64,000 nt of DNA from Streptomyces roseoviridis (GCF_039535235.1 NZ_BAAAWU010000001.1:4836001-4900000); one strand, 5' to 3'; shown: positions 42,497 through 51,219, numbered from the stretch's first letter. The notes: a model not told the origin generated them from the letters alone. Numbers and translations are program-made.

Positions 42497-43366
42497 TCAG
42501 CGCGGAACGCGAACGACACCCTCCTGGATGACGGAGATCGCCAGGTGCCCGTCCTGGGTGTAGATCCGGGCCTGGCCGAGACCGCGCCCGCCGGACGAGG
42601 TGGGCGACTCCTGGTCGTAGAGGAGCCATTCGTCCGCCCGGAAGGGGCGGTGGAACCACATCGCGTGGTCGAGGGAGGCGCCGACGACGTCGCCGACCGC
42701 CCAGCCGCCCCGCCCGTGCGCCAGCAGGACCGAGTCGAGCAGCGTCATGTCGGAGACGTAGGTGGCGAGGACCACGTGCAGCAGCGGGTCGTCGGCCAGC
42801 TTGCCGTTGGTGCGGAACCAGACCTGGGAGCGCGGCTCGCGCGGCTCGCCGACCGAGCCCCACGGCGGGGCGTCGGCATAGCGCAGGTCGACGGCGGCAC
42901 GCGCCTCGATCAGCCGGTCCGCGACCTCGCGGGGCAGGTGCCGGGGCAGCATCTCGTCGGCCGTCGGCAGCGACTCCGGGTCGGGCGCGGGCGGCATCTC
43001 CGCCTGGTGCTCCAGGCCCTCCTCGTACGTCTGGAAGGACGCCGACAGGTGGAAGACCGGCTGGCCGTGCTGGACCGCGACCACCCGGCGGGTGGTGAAG
43101 GAACGGCCGTCGCGGATGCGGTCGACCGTGTACACGATCGGCGCGCCCGGGTCCCCGGGGCGCAGGAAGTACGCGTGCAGGGAGTGGGCGAGCCGGTCGC
43201 CGGGGACGGTCCGCCCCGCCGCCACCAGCGCCTGGGCGGCCACCTGGCCGCCGAAGACGCGGGGGACGAGCGCGGAGCGGGACTCGCCCCGGAAGATGTC
43301 CCGCTCGATCCGCTCCAGGTCGAGCAGAGCGAGCAGGTCATCAAGAGCCGTGTGCGGGTCGGGCAC
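42497..43366 (-). CDS. tesB: acyl-CoA thioesterase II (TesB)
   Basis: This 289-residue double-hotdog thioesterase hydrolyses acyl-CoA to fatty acid and CoA. Family motifs are RVFGGQVAAQALVAAG and HAYFLRPGD in the first hotdog, and ASLDHAMWFHRPFRADEWLLYDQ in the second, with the Asp of the TesB catalytic triad in SLDH. The GTG start directly abuts the stop of the acyl-CoA dehydrogenase gene, so the two form an operon. Confidence 0.94.
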   Translation of the reverse strand: MPDPHTALDDLLALLDLERIERDIFRGESRSALVPRVFGGQVAAQALVAAGRTVPGDRLAHSLHAYFLRPGDPGAPIVYTVDRIRDGRSFTTRRVVAVQHGQPVFHLSASFQTYEEGLEHQAEMPPAPDPESLPTADEMLPRHLPREVADRLIEARAAVDLRYADAPPWGSVGEPREPRSQVWFRTNGKLADDPLLHVVLATYVSDMTLLDSVLLAHGRGGWAVGDVVGASLDHAMWFHRPFRADEWLLYDQESPTSSGGRGLGQARIYTQDGHLAISVIQEGVVRVPR

Positions 43367-44524
43367 TTACAGACCCATCGACTTGGCGATGATCGACTTC
43401 ATGATCTCGCTGGTGCCGCCGTAGATGCGGTTGACGCGGTTGTCCGCGTACAGGCGCGCGATCGGGTACTCGTTCATGTAGCCGTAGCCGCCGTGCAGCT
43501 GGAGGCAGCGGTCGATGACGCGGTGGGCGACCTCGGTGCAGAAGAGCTTGGCGGAGGCGGCCTCGGCCGGGGTGAGCTCGCCCGCGTCCAGCGCCTCCAG
43601 GGCGCGGTCGGCGACGGCCTCGGCGGCGTCGACCTCGGCCTGGCAGGCGGCCAGCTCGAACTTGGTGTTCTGGAAGTGCGCGACCGGCTTGCCGAACACG
43701 GTGCGGTCGGTCACGTACTGCTGGGCGAACCGGATCGCGGCCTTGGCCTGGGCGTAGGCGCCGAAGGCGATGCCCCAGCGCTCGGAGGCGAGGTTGTGGC
43801 CGAGGTAGGAGAAGCCCTTGCCCTCCTCGCCGAGCAGGTCCTCGGCCGGCACCTTGACGTCGACGAACGCCAGCTCGGCGGTGTCGGAGGTGCGCAGGCC
43901 CAGCTTGTCGAGCTTGCGGCCGATCGAGTAGCCCTCGGACTTGGTGTCCACGGCGAAGAGGGAGATGCCGAAGCGGCGGTCCTCGGCCGAGGGGGCGGAG
44001 GTGCGGGCGCAGACGATGACGCGGTCGGCGTGGACGCCGCCGGTGATGAAGGTCTTGGCGCCGTTGAGGACGTAGTGGGTGCCGTCCTCGGAGAGCTTGG
44101 CGGTGGTCTTCATGCCCGCGACGTCGGAGCCGGTGCCCGGCTCGGTCATCGCGAGGGCCCACATCTCCTCGCCGGAGACGAACTTCGGGAGGTAACGCTT
44201 CTTCTGCTCGTCGGTGGCGAGCATCTTGATGTACGGGAGCGCCAGCAGGACGTGCACGCCGGAGCCGCCGAACTGCACGCCGGCCCGAGCGGTCTCCTCG
44301 TAGAGGACGGCCTCGAACTTGTGGGTGTCCAGACCGGCGCCGCCGAACTCCTCGGGCACGTTGATGCCGAAGACGCCCAGCTCACCGAGCTTGTAGTAGA
44401 AGTCGCGGGGCGCCTGACCGGCGGCGAACCACTCGTCGTAGACCGGAACGACCTCGGCCTCGATGAAGGCCCGGATGGTCTCCCGGAACGCCTCGTGGTC
44501 CTCGTTGAATACGGTACGGCGCAC
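43367..44524 (-). CDS. acyl-CoA dehydrogenase
   Basis: This 385-residue FAD enzyme is of the long- or medium-chain type. Motifs are ALAMTEPGTGSDVAGMKTT, YVLNGAKTFITGG, and LQLHGGYGYMNEYPIARLYAD with the catalytic Glu. The GTG at 44524 has AAGGAGG six bases upstream. It heads a two-gene operon with tesB, behind a palindromic operator. Its S. coelicolor counterpart may be acdH2 (from memory). Confidence 0.92.
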   Translation of the reverse strand: MRRTVFNEDHEAFRETIRAFIEAEVVPVYDEWFAAGQAPRDFYYKLGELGVFGINVPEEFGGAGLDTHKFEAVLYEETARAGVQFGGSGVHVLLALPYIKMLATDEQKKRYLPKFVSGEEMWALAMTEPGTGSDVAGMKTTAKLSEDGTHYVLNGAKTFITGGVHADRVIVCARTSAPSAEDRRFGISLFAVDTKSEGYSIGRKLDKLGLRTSDTAELAFVDVKVPAEDLLGEEGKGFSYLGHNLASERWGIAFGAYAQAKAAIRFAQQYVTDRTVFGKPVAHFQNTKFELAACQAEVDAAEAVADRALEALDAGELTPAEAASAKLFCTEVAHRVIDRCLQLHGGYGYMNEYPIARLYADNRVNRIYGGTSEIMKSIIAKSMGL

Positions 44525-44570
44525 GAGCCGCCTCCTTCGGTGTCCTGTCCTGTCCGGCCTGGCGCGAGCG

Positions 44571-44588
44571 TGTCTAAGCGCTTGCTCA
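44571..44588. promoter_or_regulatory. palindromic operator of the acyl-CoA dehydrogenase-tesB operon
   Basis: TGTCTAAGCGCTTGCTCA contains the perfect core AAGCGCTT with imperfect flanks. Sites of this form precede fatty-acid genes controlled by TetR-family acyl-CoA sensors in actinobacteria. It lies 47-64 bases upstream of the start. Confidence 0.55.
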
Positions 44589-44616
44589 GCCTCCTCCTTA
44601 TGAAGTTACCGACCGG

Positions 44617-45816
44617 TCAACCGCTCTGTCCAGAGTCGGTGGATGTGATCCAGCGCCGACCGGCGGTGTCGTACGTGTACGCCGGCCCGTCCGCCGCCCC
44701 GCTGGTACGGAACGGCCGCCCGCCCTCGTCCGTGATCCGCACGGTCCCCGAGCGTCCCTTCGAGCTCCATTCCAGCTCCAGGTACCAGCGGCAGTCGCAG
44801 CCCGCCGTCCGCGCGGCGACCAGCAGCTCCTCCGGCCCGGTGGCCGTGACCGCGTACGGGAAGGAGACGGCGGGGATCGTGCGGCCGTCGCCGGTCGCGT
44901 CGAAGCCGTCCACGGGGCGGGCGAGCGGACGCGGCCGGTCGAGGTCCACGGCGAAGTGGCGCGGGGTGACGGACCCGCCGCAGCCCTCGTCCATCCGGTA
45001 CGCGCGCCACGGCAGCGGCCCGGCTCGGTCCACCACGCGCACGTGCAGGGCCTGGAGGACGACCGCGTCGGACGACCGCCCCTGGACCGAGATCCGCACG
45101 AGCGTCTCCCCGCCGTGCACGGCCCCCTGCGCCGCCGCCCAGCTCTGCGCGTCGGCGGCCTCCGGCGGGCCAGGGGGCGTCCGCTGCACGAGGTAGGTGT
45201 GCCCGCACCCGTTCTCCCAGATGTGCGAGGCGACCGTCCACGTCAGCGGCGCCGGTGCCTCGGCCGCCCGCTCCCGTGCCTTGCCGGGCAGGAGTACGGC
45301 TCCGAGCGTCACCGCCCCCACGAGCGCCAGCAGCCCGGTGACCACGCCCGCCCAGCCCCACCGGCGCCACCGGGACGGGAGGCCCGGCACGTGCGCGTGC
45401 ACGGGTGCCGGCTCGGGCTCGGGGGCCGGCTCCGGGTTCGGCCGGGGCTGCGGGCTCGGCGGGGGCTCCGGGGCGCACTCGGGCTCCGTGCCGGGCTCGG
45501 ACCCTCCGCCGGACCGGGGCCGAGTGCCGCACTCGGACCCCGCCCCGGGCTCGGGCAGCGCGGGGCGGCGGGCGCGGTCCGCGCGGCTCCAGGCCGCCTC
45601 CAGGGCCCGTCGCTCCTCCTCGTCCGCCCCGCACAGCAGGGCGAGGCGGTCGACCACGGCGAACTGCTCCGGGACGGTCGTCCCCGAGCAGTAGCGGTGG
45701 AGGGTGGACGCGCTGACGCTCAGGCGCCGGCCCAGCGCCTCGTAACTCCTCCCGTCCCGCGCCTTCAGCGTGCGCACGAGCCCCGCGAACTCCTCGACGG
45801 CGGCGTCCTTCGGCAT
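44617..45816 (-). CDS. membrane-anchored XRE-type HTH protein
   Basis: This 399-residue protein combines an N-terminal HTH (about 8-65, LKARDGRSYEALGRRLSVSA then STLHRYCSG), a Pro/Glu-rich linker (about 95-145), one membrane helix (about 160-182) and an extracytoplasmic domain of about 210 residues with several Cys (GCGHTY, GCGGS, GCDCRWY). It resembles one-component membrane regulators that sense outside and bind DNA inside. ATG 45816 has GAAGGGGA upstream. It is divergent from a secreted protein gene that could be a partner. Confidence 0.8.
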   Translation of the reverse strand: MPKDAAVEEFAGLVRTLKARDGRSYEALGRRLSVSASTLHRYCSGTTVPEQFAVVDRLALLCGADEEERRALEAAWSRADRARRPALPEPGAGSECGTRPRSGGGSEPGTEPECAPEPPPSPQPRPNPEPAPEPEPAPVHAHVPGLPSRWRRWGWAGVVTGLLALVGAVTLGAVLLPGKARERAAEAPAPLTWTVASHIWENGCGHTYLVQRTPPGPPEAADAQSWAAAQGAVHGGETLVRISVQGRSSDAVVLQALHVRVVDRAGPLPWRAYRMDEGCGGSVTPRHFAVDLDRPRPLARPVDGFDATGDGRTIPAVSFPYAVTATGPEELLVAARTAGCDCRWYLELEWSSKGRSGTVRITDEGGRPFRTSGAADGPAYTYDTAGRRWITSTDSGQSG

Positions 45817-45980
45817 TCCATCCCCTTCGACCCTGCGTCCCACCCTTCACGTCCCTGCACGTCAGCGGGGGTGAAACGGTTCCGGGACGGAGGAACGGCG
45901 CGTCACCGTTGCAGATGGCGGGTCCCCGGCCCGACGCTGGGTGGGCACTGACCGAACGACCCGACGGGGGATCCACCAGC

Positions 45981-46589
45981 ATGAACAAGCTCCGTACCGC
46001 ACTCGCCACCGCCGCCGCTGCCGCCCTGGGCCTCGCGGCCCTGGCAACGGCTCCGGCGCAGGCGGCCGCCCAGCCCGCCTTCCTCGCCGCCTCCCAGATG
46101 CCGCCGTCGTCGACGCCGTGGACCGCCACCCAGGTCTTCACCGGCGTCCCGGAGAACGGCGGCGTCCTCTGCGCCTCGTACAAGATCCCGGCGCAGAACA
46201 GCCGCTACCGCGAGTTCAGCACCGAGCTCGACACCAACGGCGTCCAGGTCACCACCGTCGCCCGCACCGAGGCCGACGCCGTGAAGCTGGTCGACACCCT
46301 CCGTAAGTCCCTGGCCGGCTGCGGCCCCCTGCTGGAGCGGCAGAACCCGGGTCTCAAGGCCGTCAGCGCCGCCCACGGCAAGCTGGCCGTCGAGGAGGGC
46401 GCCTGGGTCTACAGCCTGGACACCGCCGACCCGCAGGTCGGCAACTCCGACATCCACCTGTTCTCCGTCGGCCGCGACGGCCGCACCGTCACCCTCGTCC
46501 GCTGGGGCCAGATGGGCGACCTGAAGGACGCCCCGCTGAACGCCTTCCGGACGACGACGAAGACCGCGGTCAACAAGCTCTGGTCCTGA
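45981..46589 (+). CDS. secreted protein, PknH-like sensor domain
   Basis: A 202-residue exported protein with a signal peptide ending APAQA (about 1-29) and one small domain. It has two Cys (VLCASYK, AGCGPLL) and a beta-rich C-terminus, resembling the extracellular PknH C-terminal-type sensor domains common in actinobacteria. GGGGGA precedes the ATG. It is divergent from the membrane-anchored HTH protein. Ligand unknown. Confidence 0.7.
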   Translation: MNKLRTALATAAAAALGLAALATAPAQAAAQPAFLAASQMPPSSTPWTATQVFTGVPENGGVLCASYKIPAQNSRYREFSTELDTNGVQVTTVARTEADAVKLVDTLRKSLAGCGPLLERQNPGLKAVSAAHGKLAVEEGAWVYSLDTADPQVGNSDIHLFSVGRDGRTVTLVRWGQMGDLKDAPLNAFRTTTKTAVNKLWS

Positions 46590-46750
46590 GTCCGGGACCG
46601 GTCGCCGGACCGGTCGCCGGAGGCCGCCGGCTCGGGGCTCCGTCCACTTCCCCGCCATGGGGGTCGATCCTGCCGCCCGGATTTCGATTCAGCTCGACCG
46701 GTCGGCAGGATCGGTGGTGCGCAGCCCCGACCGTGAGGGGAGGGCGTTGC

Positions 46751-46963
46751 CTACCGCCCGGCCTTGACGCTCGTGATGAACGAGGTCCAGCCTGCCGCGG
46801 CGAAGACGAGCGCGGGGCCGTGAGGGTTCTTCGAGTCGCGGACCGGGACGCCCGACGGATGGCCGTCGAGGACCTCGACGCAACTGCCGCCTTCGTTTCC
46901 GCTGTACGTCGACTTGCGCCAGCCGGTCAGGACCGAGGCGTCGGGGATGGTTCGTTCATTCAC
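46751..46963 (-). CDS. DUF397 protein
   Basis: This 70-residue protein has the pattern WRKSTYSGNEGGSCVEVLD, GVPVRDSKNPHGP and a C-terminal WTSFITSVKAG. It overlaps the end of the XRE/DUF5753 gene by eight bases, starting at GTG 46963. It is the small partner in the third WhiJ-like module. Confidence 0.92.
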   Translation of the reverse strand: MNERTIPDASVLTGWRKSTYSGNEGGSCVEVLDGHPSGVPVRDSKNPHGPALVFAAAGWTSFITSVKAGR

Positions 46964-47750
46964 GGTGTCCGTAGCCCTTCACTGTCGCCCGCAGGAGGGC
47001 AAGTGACTCCTTGAGCGGCAGTGCGTCGCTCAGTGCAAGATCGTAGGCGCCTTCGAGGCGGTCGACCACGGTTGGTGAGTCGTGCACCTGCCCCACCTGG
47101 ATGCCCTCCGAGTACGCCACTGGTGGCTGGTCCTCGAACTTCATGAGCGTGAGCATGCCTTGCATCAGGGTGTGGACTCCCAGCCCGAACGGCAGCACAT
47201 GGACCCTCACCCGCCCCGACTCCACCAGGCGGACCATGTGCGTGATCTGCTGCGCCATGACCTCCTCGCTGCCCACGACCCGGCGCAGTACCGCCTCGTC
47301 GATCAGCGCCCAGACCACCGGGTTCACCGGATTGACCAGCACCTTCGCGCGCTGGAGACGTGTGACAACGAGCCTGTCACATTCTTCTTCACTCACAGGG
47401 GGGAAGGAGGTACTCAGAACCGCACGCGCGTACTTCTCCGTCTGAAGGATGCCCGGAACGAACGACAGGGCGAACTCGCGGATCACCGTCGCCTGTTGTT
47501 CGAGTTCCAGCGCCGCCTCGAAGTAGTCCGCGACCGCCACGTCCTGCTTGGGCAGGAAGCTCTGCAACACATCGCCCGTGCTCAGCGCCCTGTCGAGCCT
47601 GCGGGCGTCCTCCTGTGAGGGAATCCGGCGGCCCGCCTCGATGTGGGCGATGTGCGAGCGGGTCATGATCGTACGGTCCGCCAGCTCCTGTTGGGTGAGG
47701 CCGGCGGCCTCGCGTCGGGCCTTCAACCACTCGCCGTAGACATTCGTCAT
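46956..47750 (-). CDS. XRE-family regulator with DUF5753 (WhiJ-like)
   Basis: This 264-residue regulator has an HTH (about 6-60, EWLKARREAAGLTQQELADR, then TRSHIAHIEAGRRIPSQE) and a DUF5753 domain (about 85-260, with FVPGILQTEKYARAVLS, PVVWALIDEAVLRRVVG and VRVHVLPFGLG). ATG 47750 has AAGGGAG six bases upstream, better than the TTG two codons earlier. An inverted repeat lies directly in front of the gene and probably serves autoregulation. Confidence 0.92.
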   Translation of the reverse strand: MTNVYGEWLKARREAAGLTQQELADRTIMTRSHIAHIEAGRRIPSQEDARRLDRALSTGDVLQSFLPKQDVAVADYFEAALELEQQATVIREFALSFVPGILQTEKYARAVLSTSFPPVSEEECDRLVVTRLQRAKVLVNPVNPVVWALIDEAVLRRVVGSEEVMAQQITHMVRLVESGRVRVHVLPFGLGVHTLMQGMLTLMKFEDQPPVAYSEGIQVGQVHDSPTVVDRLEGAYDLALSDALPLKESLALLRATVKGYGHRE

Positions 47751-47762
47751 CGTCAACTCCCT

Positions 47763-47783
47763 TGTGACAAAGGCTCTGTCACA
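47763..47783. promoter_or_regulatory. inverted repeat in front of the third WhiJ-like regulator
   Basis: TGTGACA (47763-47769) and TGTCACA (47777-47783) are perfect arms seven bases apart, ending 13 bases before the start codon. A second small palindrome (TCACGCTGTGA) lies at 47817-47827. Confidence 0.6.
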
Positions 47784-47951
47784 CCGAACCCCCTGGTCAG
47801 GGTAGCCCTGCTGGTCTCACGCTGTGAGGGAATCGCTACAGAGCGCAGTTCCGGCGGGCGGACGAGCCCTGCGGAGCCGCGCACGCGAGACCCCCGCGAC
47901 CGAGGCGACCGGTCCGGGGGCGTGGCCATCAACTACGCAGGAGCTGACGAC

Positions 47952-48281
47952 GTGTTGCACTGTATCGCCCGGATCATCGACCCGCTGCTGCGACTGCTGT
48001 GGCCTCCGCCGCCCGGACGCCATCGCCCGCCGTGCGCCCGCACCCTCGTCGTACGCCCTCTCTCCGATGCCGGTGCCGAAGCCGAAGCCGGTCCCGTTCC
48101 GACCTCCGAGCCGTATCTCCGGGGAGAGGACAGCCCGCTCGTTCGGCCCTACCTCCTGGCCCATGAGCGCCGTCAGGCCGAGGCGCGGAGTCAGCGAGGC
48201 CGTCGTCGGGCCCTCTGGCTCGCCGTGCACGGCATCGACATCGGTCCCCGCGTCATCCACGGAAGGGAGGTCGCGGCGTGA
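47952..48281 (+). CDS. small basic protein, paralogue of the 32.4 kb gene product
   Basis: This 109-residue protein starts with a hydrophobic helix (ARIIDPLLRLLWPP), then a variable linker, then LRGEDSPLVRPYLL, then RRRALWLAVHGIDIGPR and IHGREVAA. These elements match the protein encoded at 32420-32716 almost residue for residue in the C-terminal half. GTG 47952 has AGGAG upstream. It is divergent from the XRE/DUF397 pair, as in the other locus. The next gene starts within its stop (GTGA). Confidence 0.8.
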   Translation: MLHCIARIIDPLLRLLWPPPPGRHRPPCARTLVVRPLSDAGAEAEAGPVPTSEPYLRGEDSPLVRPYLLAHERRQAEARSQRGRRRALWLAVHGIDIGPRVIHGREVAA

Positions 48282-48583
48282 ACCGGCCGGCCACGGAAGC
48301 CGTCCGTCTGCTCCCCTGGACCGGCGCCGAGGGGAAGCCCTGCTATCTGATCGGTGACGGCCGGGGATACGTCTCCCGCGTCGCCGACAACGTCGAGAGC
48401 GTGCAGCTCGGCATGGCCGCCGATCTCCTCGGTCATGTCGAGGACCTGTTGAGCGACCGTTCGGCGACTCCTGAGCAGCTCCGCTACGTCGTCGCCCGCC
48501 TGGCCGAGTCCCTGCGCGAGGTCCACCGCGTCGCGCGGAGCCGGGGCGCGCGGCTGGCGATGGACCCCGGCGACGTCTCCTAG
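48278..48583 (+). CDS. small soluble protein partnered with the basic protein
   Basis: A 101-residue soluble protein, probably mixed beta (1-35, LLPWTGAEGKPCYLIGDGRG) then helical (45-95, MAADLLGHVEDLLSD and LRYVVARLAESLREVHRV). It occupies the position taken by the anti-sigma-like ATPase in the 32 kb locus but has no GHKL motifs. It is translationally coupled to the upstream gene by GTGA. Function unknown. Confidence 0.75.
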   Translation: MNRPATEAVRLLPWTGAEGKPCYLIGDGRGYVSRVADNVESVQLGMAADLLGHVEDLLSDRSATPEQLRYVVARLAESLREVHRVARSRGARLAMDPGDVS

Positions 48584-48608
48584 CCGGAGGCCGCGAGCGG
48601 ACCTCGGC

Positions 48609-50105
48609 TCACAGGGCGCCGAGCGCGAACCACAGCTCCATGCGCACGTCCGGGTCGTCCAGGTCCCGGTCGAGGAGGGCCGCGGCGCGGGCGATGCGCT
48701 GGCGGACGGTGTTGCGGTGGACGCCCGTCGCCACCGCCGTCCGGTCCCAGCTGCCGTGCAGCGACAGCCAGGTCCGCAGCGTCTCCGTCAACGGCCCGGA
48801 TCCGCCGAGCGGGGCGAGCAGCTCGCGGGCGTGGGCGGCGGCCTCGTCCGGGTCCACGAGGCCGGCGAACCCGGCCGCGCGGTGCCGGACCAGGGCCGCC
48901 CGGGTCGCCTGCGCACGCCGCAGGGCCCGGGCCGCCTGGGCGTCGGCCACGGCCAGATCCGCCGCCTCGGCGGGGGCGCCGGCCCCGAGGGTCCACCCGG
49001 GCTGGGCGGTGACGGGCTCGGAGGCGGGCAGGAGCAGCCGTACGACGTCGGAGCCGGCCTCCACCAGCGGTGTCCCCAGGGCCGCCGCCAGCGCCTCCGC
49101 CGCGAACGGCGTGCCGTCGCCGCCGCGCGCGTGCACGACGGTCCACGGCCCGGCGCCCAGGGCCCGCGCCGCGTCCGCCGGGTCGGCCCCGAGGAGCAGG
49201 CGGACCAGGGCCGTGTCGCGGGCGGTCACGTCGGCGGCGCGGTGCGGGGCGGTCAACAGGGAGAGCAGGACGACCGCGACGCCCGCGATCGTGTGGTCGC
49301 CCGGCTCCCGGCGTTCCGCCGCGACCCCCAGCGCCAGCCCCTCACCGCCGCCCAGCGCGTACGCCGCGAGGCGCAGCCCGCCGCCGTCGCCGCTCGCCGA
49401 CGCAGGGCCGCCGGGGCGCGGCCCCACCACCCGCGCCAGGTCCGCCAGGGCCCGCGACGCCTCCGGCGGGACGTCCCGGCCGGCCGCCGCCGACTCCGTA
49501 CCGCCCGGGCCGAACAGCACCGCGCGACCGCCGAGGCGCGAGGCGAGGGCGCCGAGCACCGCCGGCACGGGGGCCGGGCGGGCGGCGGCGGTCGCCAGGG
49601 ACTGCTGGGCCTCGCTGACCCGGCGCAGCTCGTGCAGCCGGGCCTCGGCCATCAGCCGCCACAGCGCCCGGGCGACGGCGGTGAACGGGGTGCGGGGCGG
49701 GACCTCCACGAGCGGCAGACCGTGCCGTGCGCAGGCCGCGACCAGTTCCTGCGGCACCGTGTCGTACACCGGGGTCACGCCGAAACCGAGCGCGGCCGCC
49801 CCGGCCTCCACCACCCGCTCGACGTACCGCGCGGGATCCGCGAGCTGCACGCCCGCCGTCATCAACAGCTCGCCGCCCAGCAGATACGGGTAGGGATCGG
49901 CCATCTCCGACGTGTGGACCCAGTGCAGCGACACCTCCGCCGAACCGGTGAGCAGCCGCAGGCCCAGCTCCTCGCGGGCGAGCAGGGTGGCCAGCGGGAC
50001 GGGCGGCACCGGCGGGCCGGGCGGCGTCGTGGGCTGCGTGGCGGGCGGCGTGGCCCCGGGCGGTCCGGCAGGGGGCGGAGTCCCGGCGGCGTCCGAGGCG
50101 TTCAT
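48609..50105 (-). CDS. PucR-family transcriptional regulator
   Basis: This 498-residue regulator has a Pro-rich N-terminus (1-35), a PucR-type N-terminal domain (about 40-165, including LLTGSAEVSLHWVHTSEMAD), a variable middle, and a C-terminal PucR helix-turn-helix (HGSWDRTAVATGVHRNTVRQ followed by RIARAAALLDRDLDDPDVR). Such proteins control purine, amino-acid or polyamine catabolism in response to metabolites. ATG 50105 has GAAGGA upstream. It is divergent from the ureohydrolase gene, its likely target. Confidence 0.9.
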   Translation of the reverse strand: MNASDAAGTPPPAGPPGATPPATQPTTPPGPPVPPVPLATLLAREELGLRLLTGSAEVSLHWVHTSEMADPYPYLLGGELLMTAGVQLADPARYVERVVEAGAAALGFGVTPVYDTVPQELVAACARHGLPLVEVPPRTPFTAVARALWRLMAEARLHELRRVSEAQQSLATAAARPAPVPAVLGALASRLGGRAVLFGPGGTESAAAGRDVPPEASRALADLARVVGPRPGGPASASGDGGGLRLAAYALGGGEGLALGVAAERREPGDHTIAGVAVVLLSLLTAPHRAADVTARDTALVRLLLGADPADAARALGAGPWTVVHARGGDGTPFAAEALAAALGTPLVEAGSDVVRLLLPASEPVTAQPGWTLGAGAPAEAADLAVADAQAARALRRAQATRAALVRHRAAGFAGLVDPDEAAAHARELLAPLGGSGPLTETLRTWLSLHGSWDRTAVATGVHRNTVRQRIARAAALLDRDLDDPDVRMELWFALGAL

Positions 50106-50225
50106 GGGTATGGATCCTTCGTACAGTCCCCGTCCCGACAGTGGATAAAACGTACACTTCTCCGCCGCTGCCCGGCCACCTACTGTCGATGCCGTCCGAA
50201 GAAGCACCTCCAGGAGGCCCCGACC
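50106..50225. promoter_or_regulatory. divergent promoter region between PucR and ureohydrolase genes
   Basis: 120 bases include an A/T-rich GGATAAAACGTACAC stretch (about 50143-50157), the only such patch nearby and the likely core promoter or regulator site. AGGAGG for the ureohydrolase is at its end. Confidence 0.45.
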
Positions 50226-51203
50226 ATGAGCAGCAGCGACCAGAACACCCCGCGCGGCCCGATCGACTCGTCCCGCATCCCGCGGTACGCCGGTCCCGCG
50301 ACGTTCGCCCGGCTGCCGCGCCTCGACGAGGTCGGCACCGCCGACGTCGCCGTGGTCGGCGTCCCCTTCGACAGCGGCGTCTCCTACCGCCCCGGCGCCC
50401 GCTTCGGCGGCAACGCCATCCGCGAGGCGTCCCGTCTGCTGCGCCCCTACAACCCGGCCCAGGACGCCTCTCCGTTCGCGCTCGCCCAGGTCGCCGACGC
50501 CGGTGACATCGCCGCCAACCCGTTCAACATCAACGAGGCGGTCGAGACCGTCGAGGCCGCCGCCGACGACCTGCTCGCCACCGGCGCCCGCCTGATGACC
50601 CTGGGCGGCGACCACACCATCGCGCTGCCGCTGCTGCGTTCCGTCGCCAAGAAGCACGGGCCGGTCGCGCTGCTCCACTTCGACGCCCACCTGGACACAT
50701 GGGACACCTACTTCGGCGCCGAGTACACCCACGGCACCCCGTTCCGCCGGGCCGTGGAGGAGGGCATCCTCGACACCGAGGCCCTGTCGCACGTCGGCAC
50801 CCGCGGCCCGCTCTACGGCAAGCAGGACCTCACCGACGACGAGAAGATGGGCTTCGGCATCGTGACCTCGGCGGACATCTACCGCCGCGGTGCCGACGAG
50901 GTCGCCGACCAGCTGCGCCAGCGCATCGGCGACCGCCCGCTGTACATCTCCATCGACATCGACTGCCTCGACCCGGCCCACGCCCCGGGCACCGGCACCC
51001 CCGAGGCGGGCGGCATGACCTCCCGCGAACTCCTGGAGATCCTGCGCGGCCTCTCCTCCTGCAACCTGGTGTCCGCCGACGTCGTGGAGGTGGCCCCCGC
51101 CTACGACCACGCCGAGATCACCGCGGTCGCCGCCTCCCACACGGCGTACGAGCTGACGACGATCATGTCCCGCCAGATCGCGGCGAGCCGCGAGGCGAAG
51201 TAA
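50226..51203 (+). CDS. speB: agmatinase-family ureohydrolase (agmatinase or guanidinobutyrase)
   Basis: This 325-residue dimanganese enzyme of the arginase/agmatinase family releases urea from a guanidino compound. Metal motifs are GGDHT, FDAHLDTWD and SIDIDCLDPAHAPGTGTPEAGG. The family is clear; the substrate is not. The TPP-enzyme gene downstream favours 4-guanidinobutyrate, i.e. GbuA activity, in a 2-ketoarginine route to GABA. AGGAGG precedes the ATG. Regulation by the divergent PucR protein is inferred. Confidence 0.92.
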   Translation: MSSSDQNTPRGPIDSSRIPRYAGPATFARLPRLDEVGTADVAVVGVPFDSGVSYRPGARFGGNAIREASRLLRPYNPAQDASPFALAQVADAGDIAANPFNINEAVETVEAAADDLLATGARLMTLGGDHTIALPLLRSVAKKHGPVALLHFDAHLDTWDTYFGAEYTHGTPFRRAVEEGILDTEALSHVGTRGPLYGKQDLTDDEKMGFGIVTSADIYRRGADEVADQLRQRIGDRPLYISIDIDCLDPAHAPGTGTPEAGGMTSRELLEILRGLSSCNLVSADVVEVAPAYDHAEITAVAASHTAYELTTIMSRQIAASREAK

Positions 51204-51219
51204 CCCGGGAAGGACCGCC

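Noticed and set aside
46600..46622. Repeated GACCGGTCGCCG as a regulatory site
   Set aside because: Two 12-base copies in GC-rich sequence after a stop codon with no associated promoter; probably chance or slippage.
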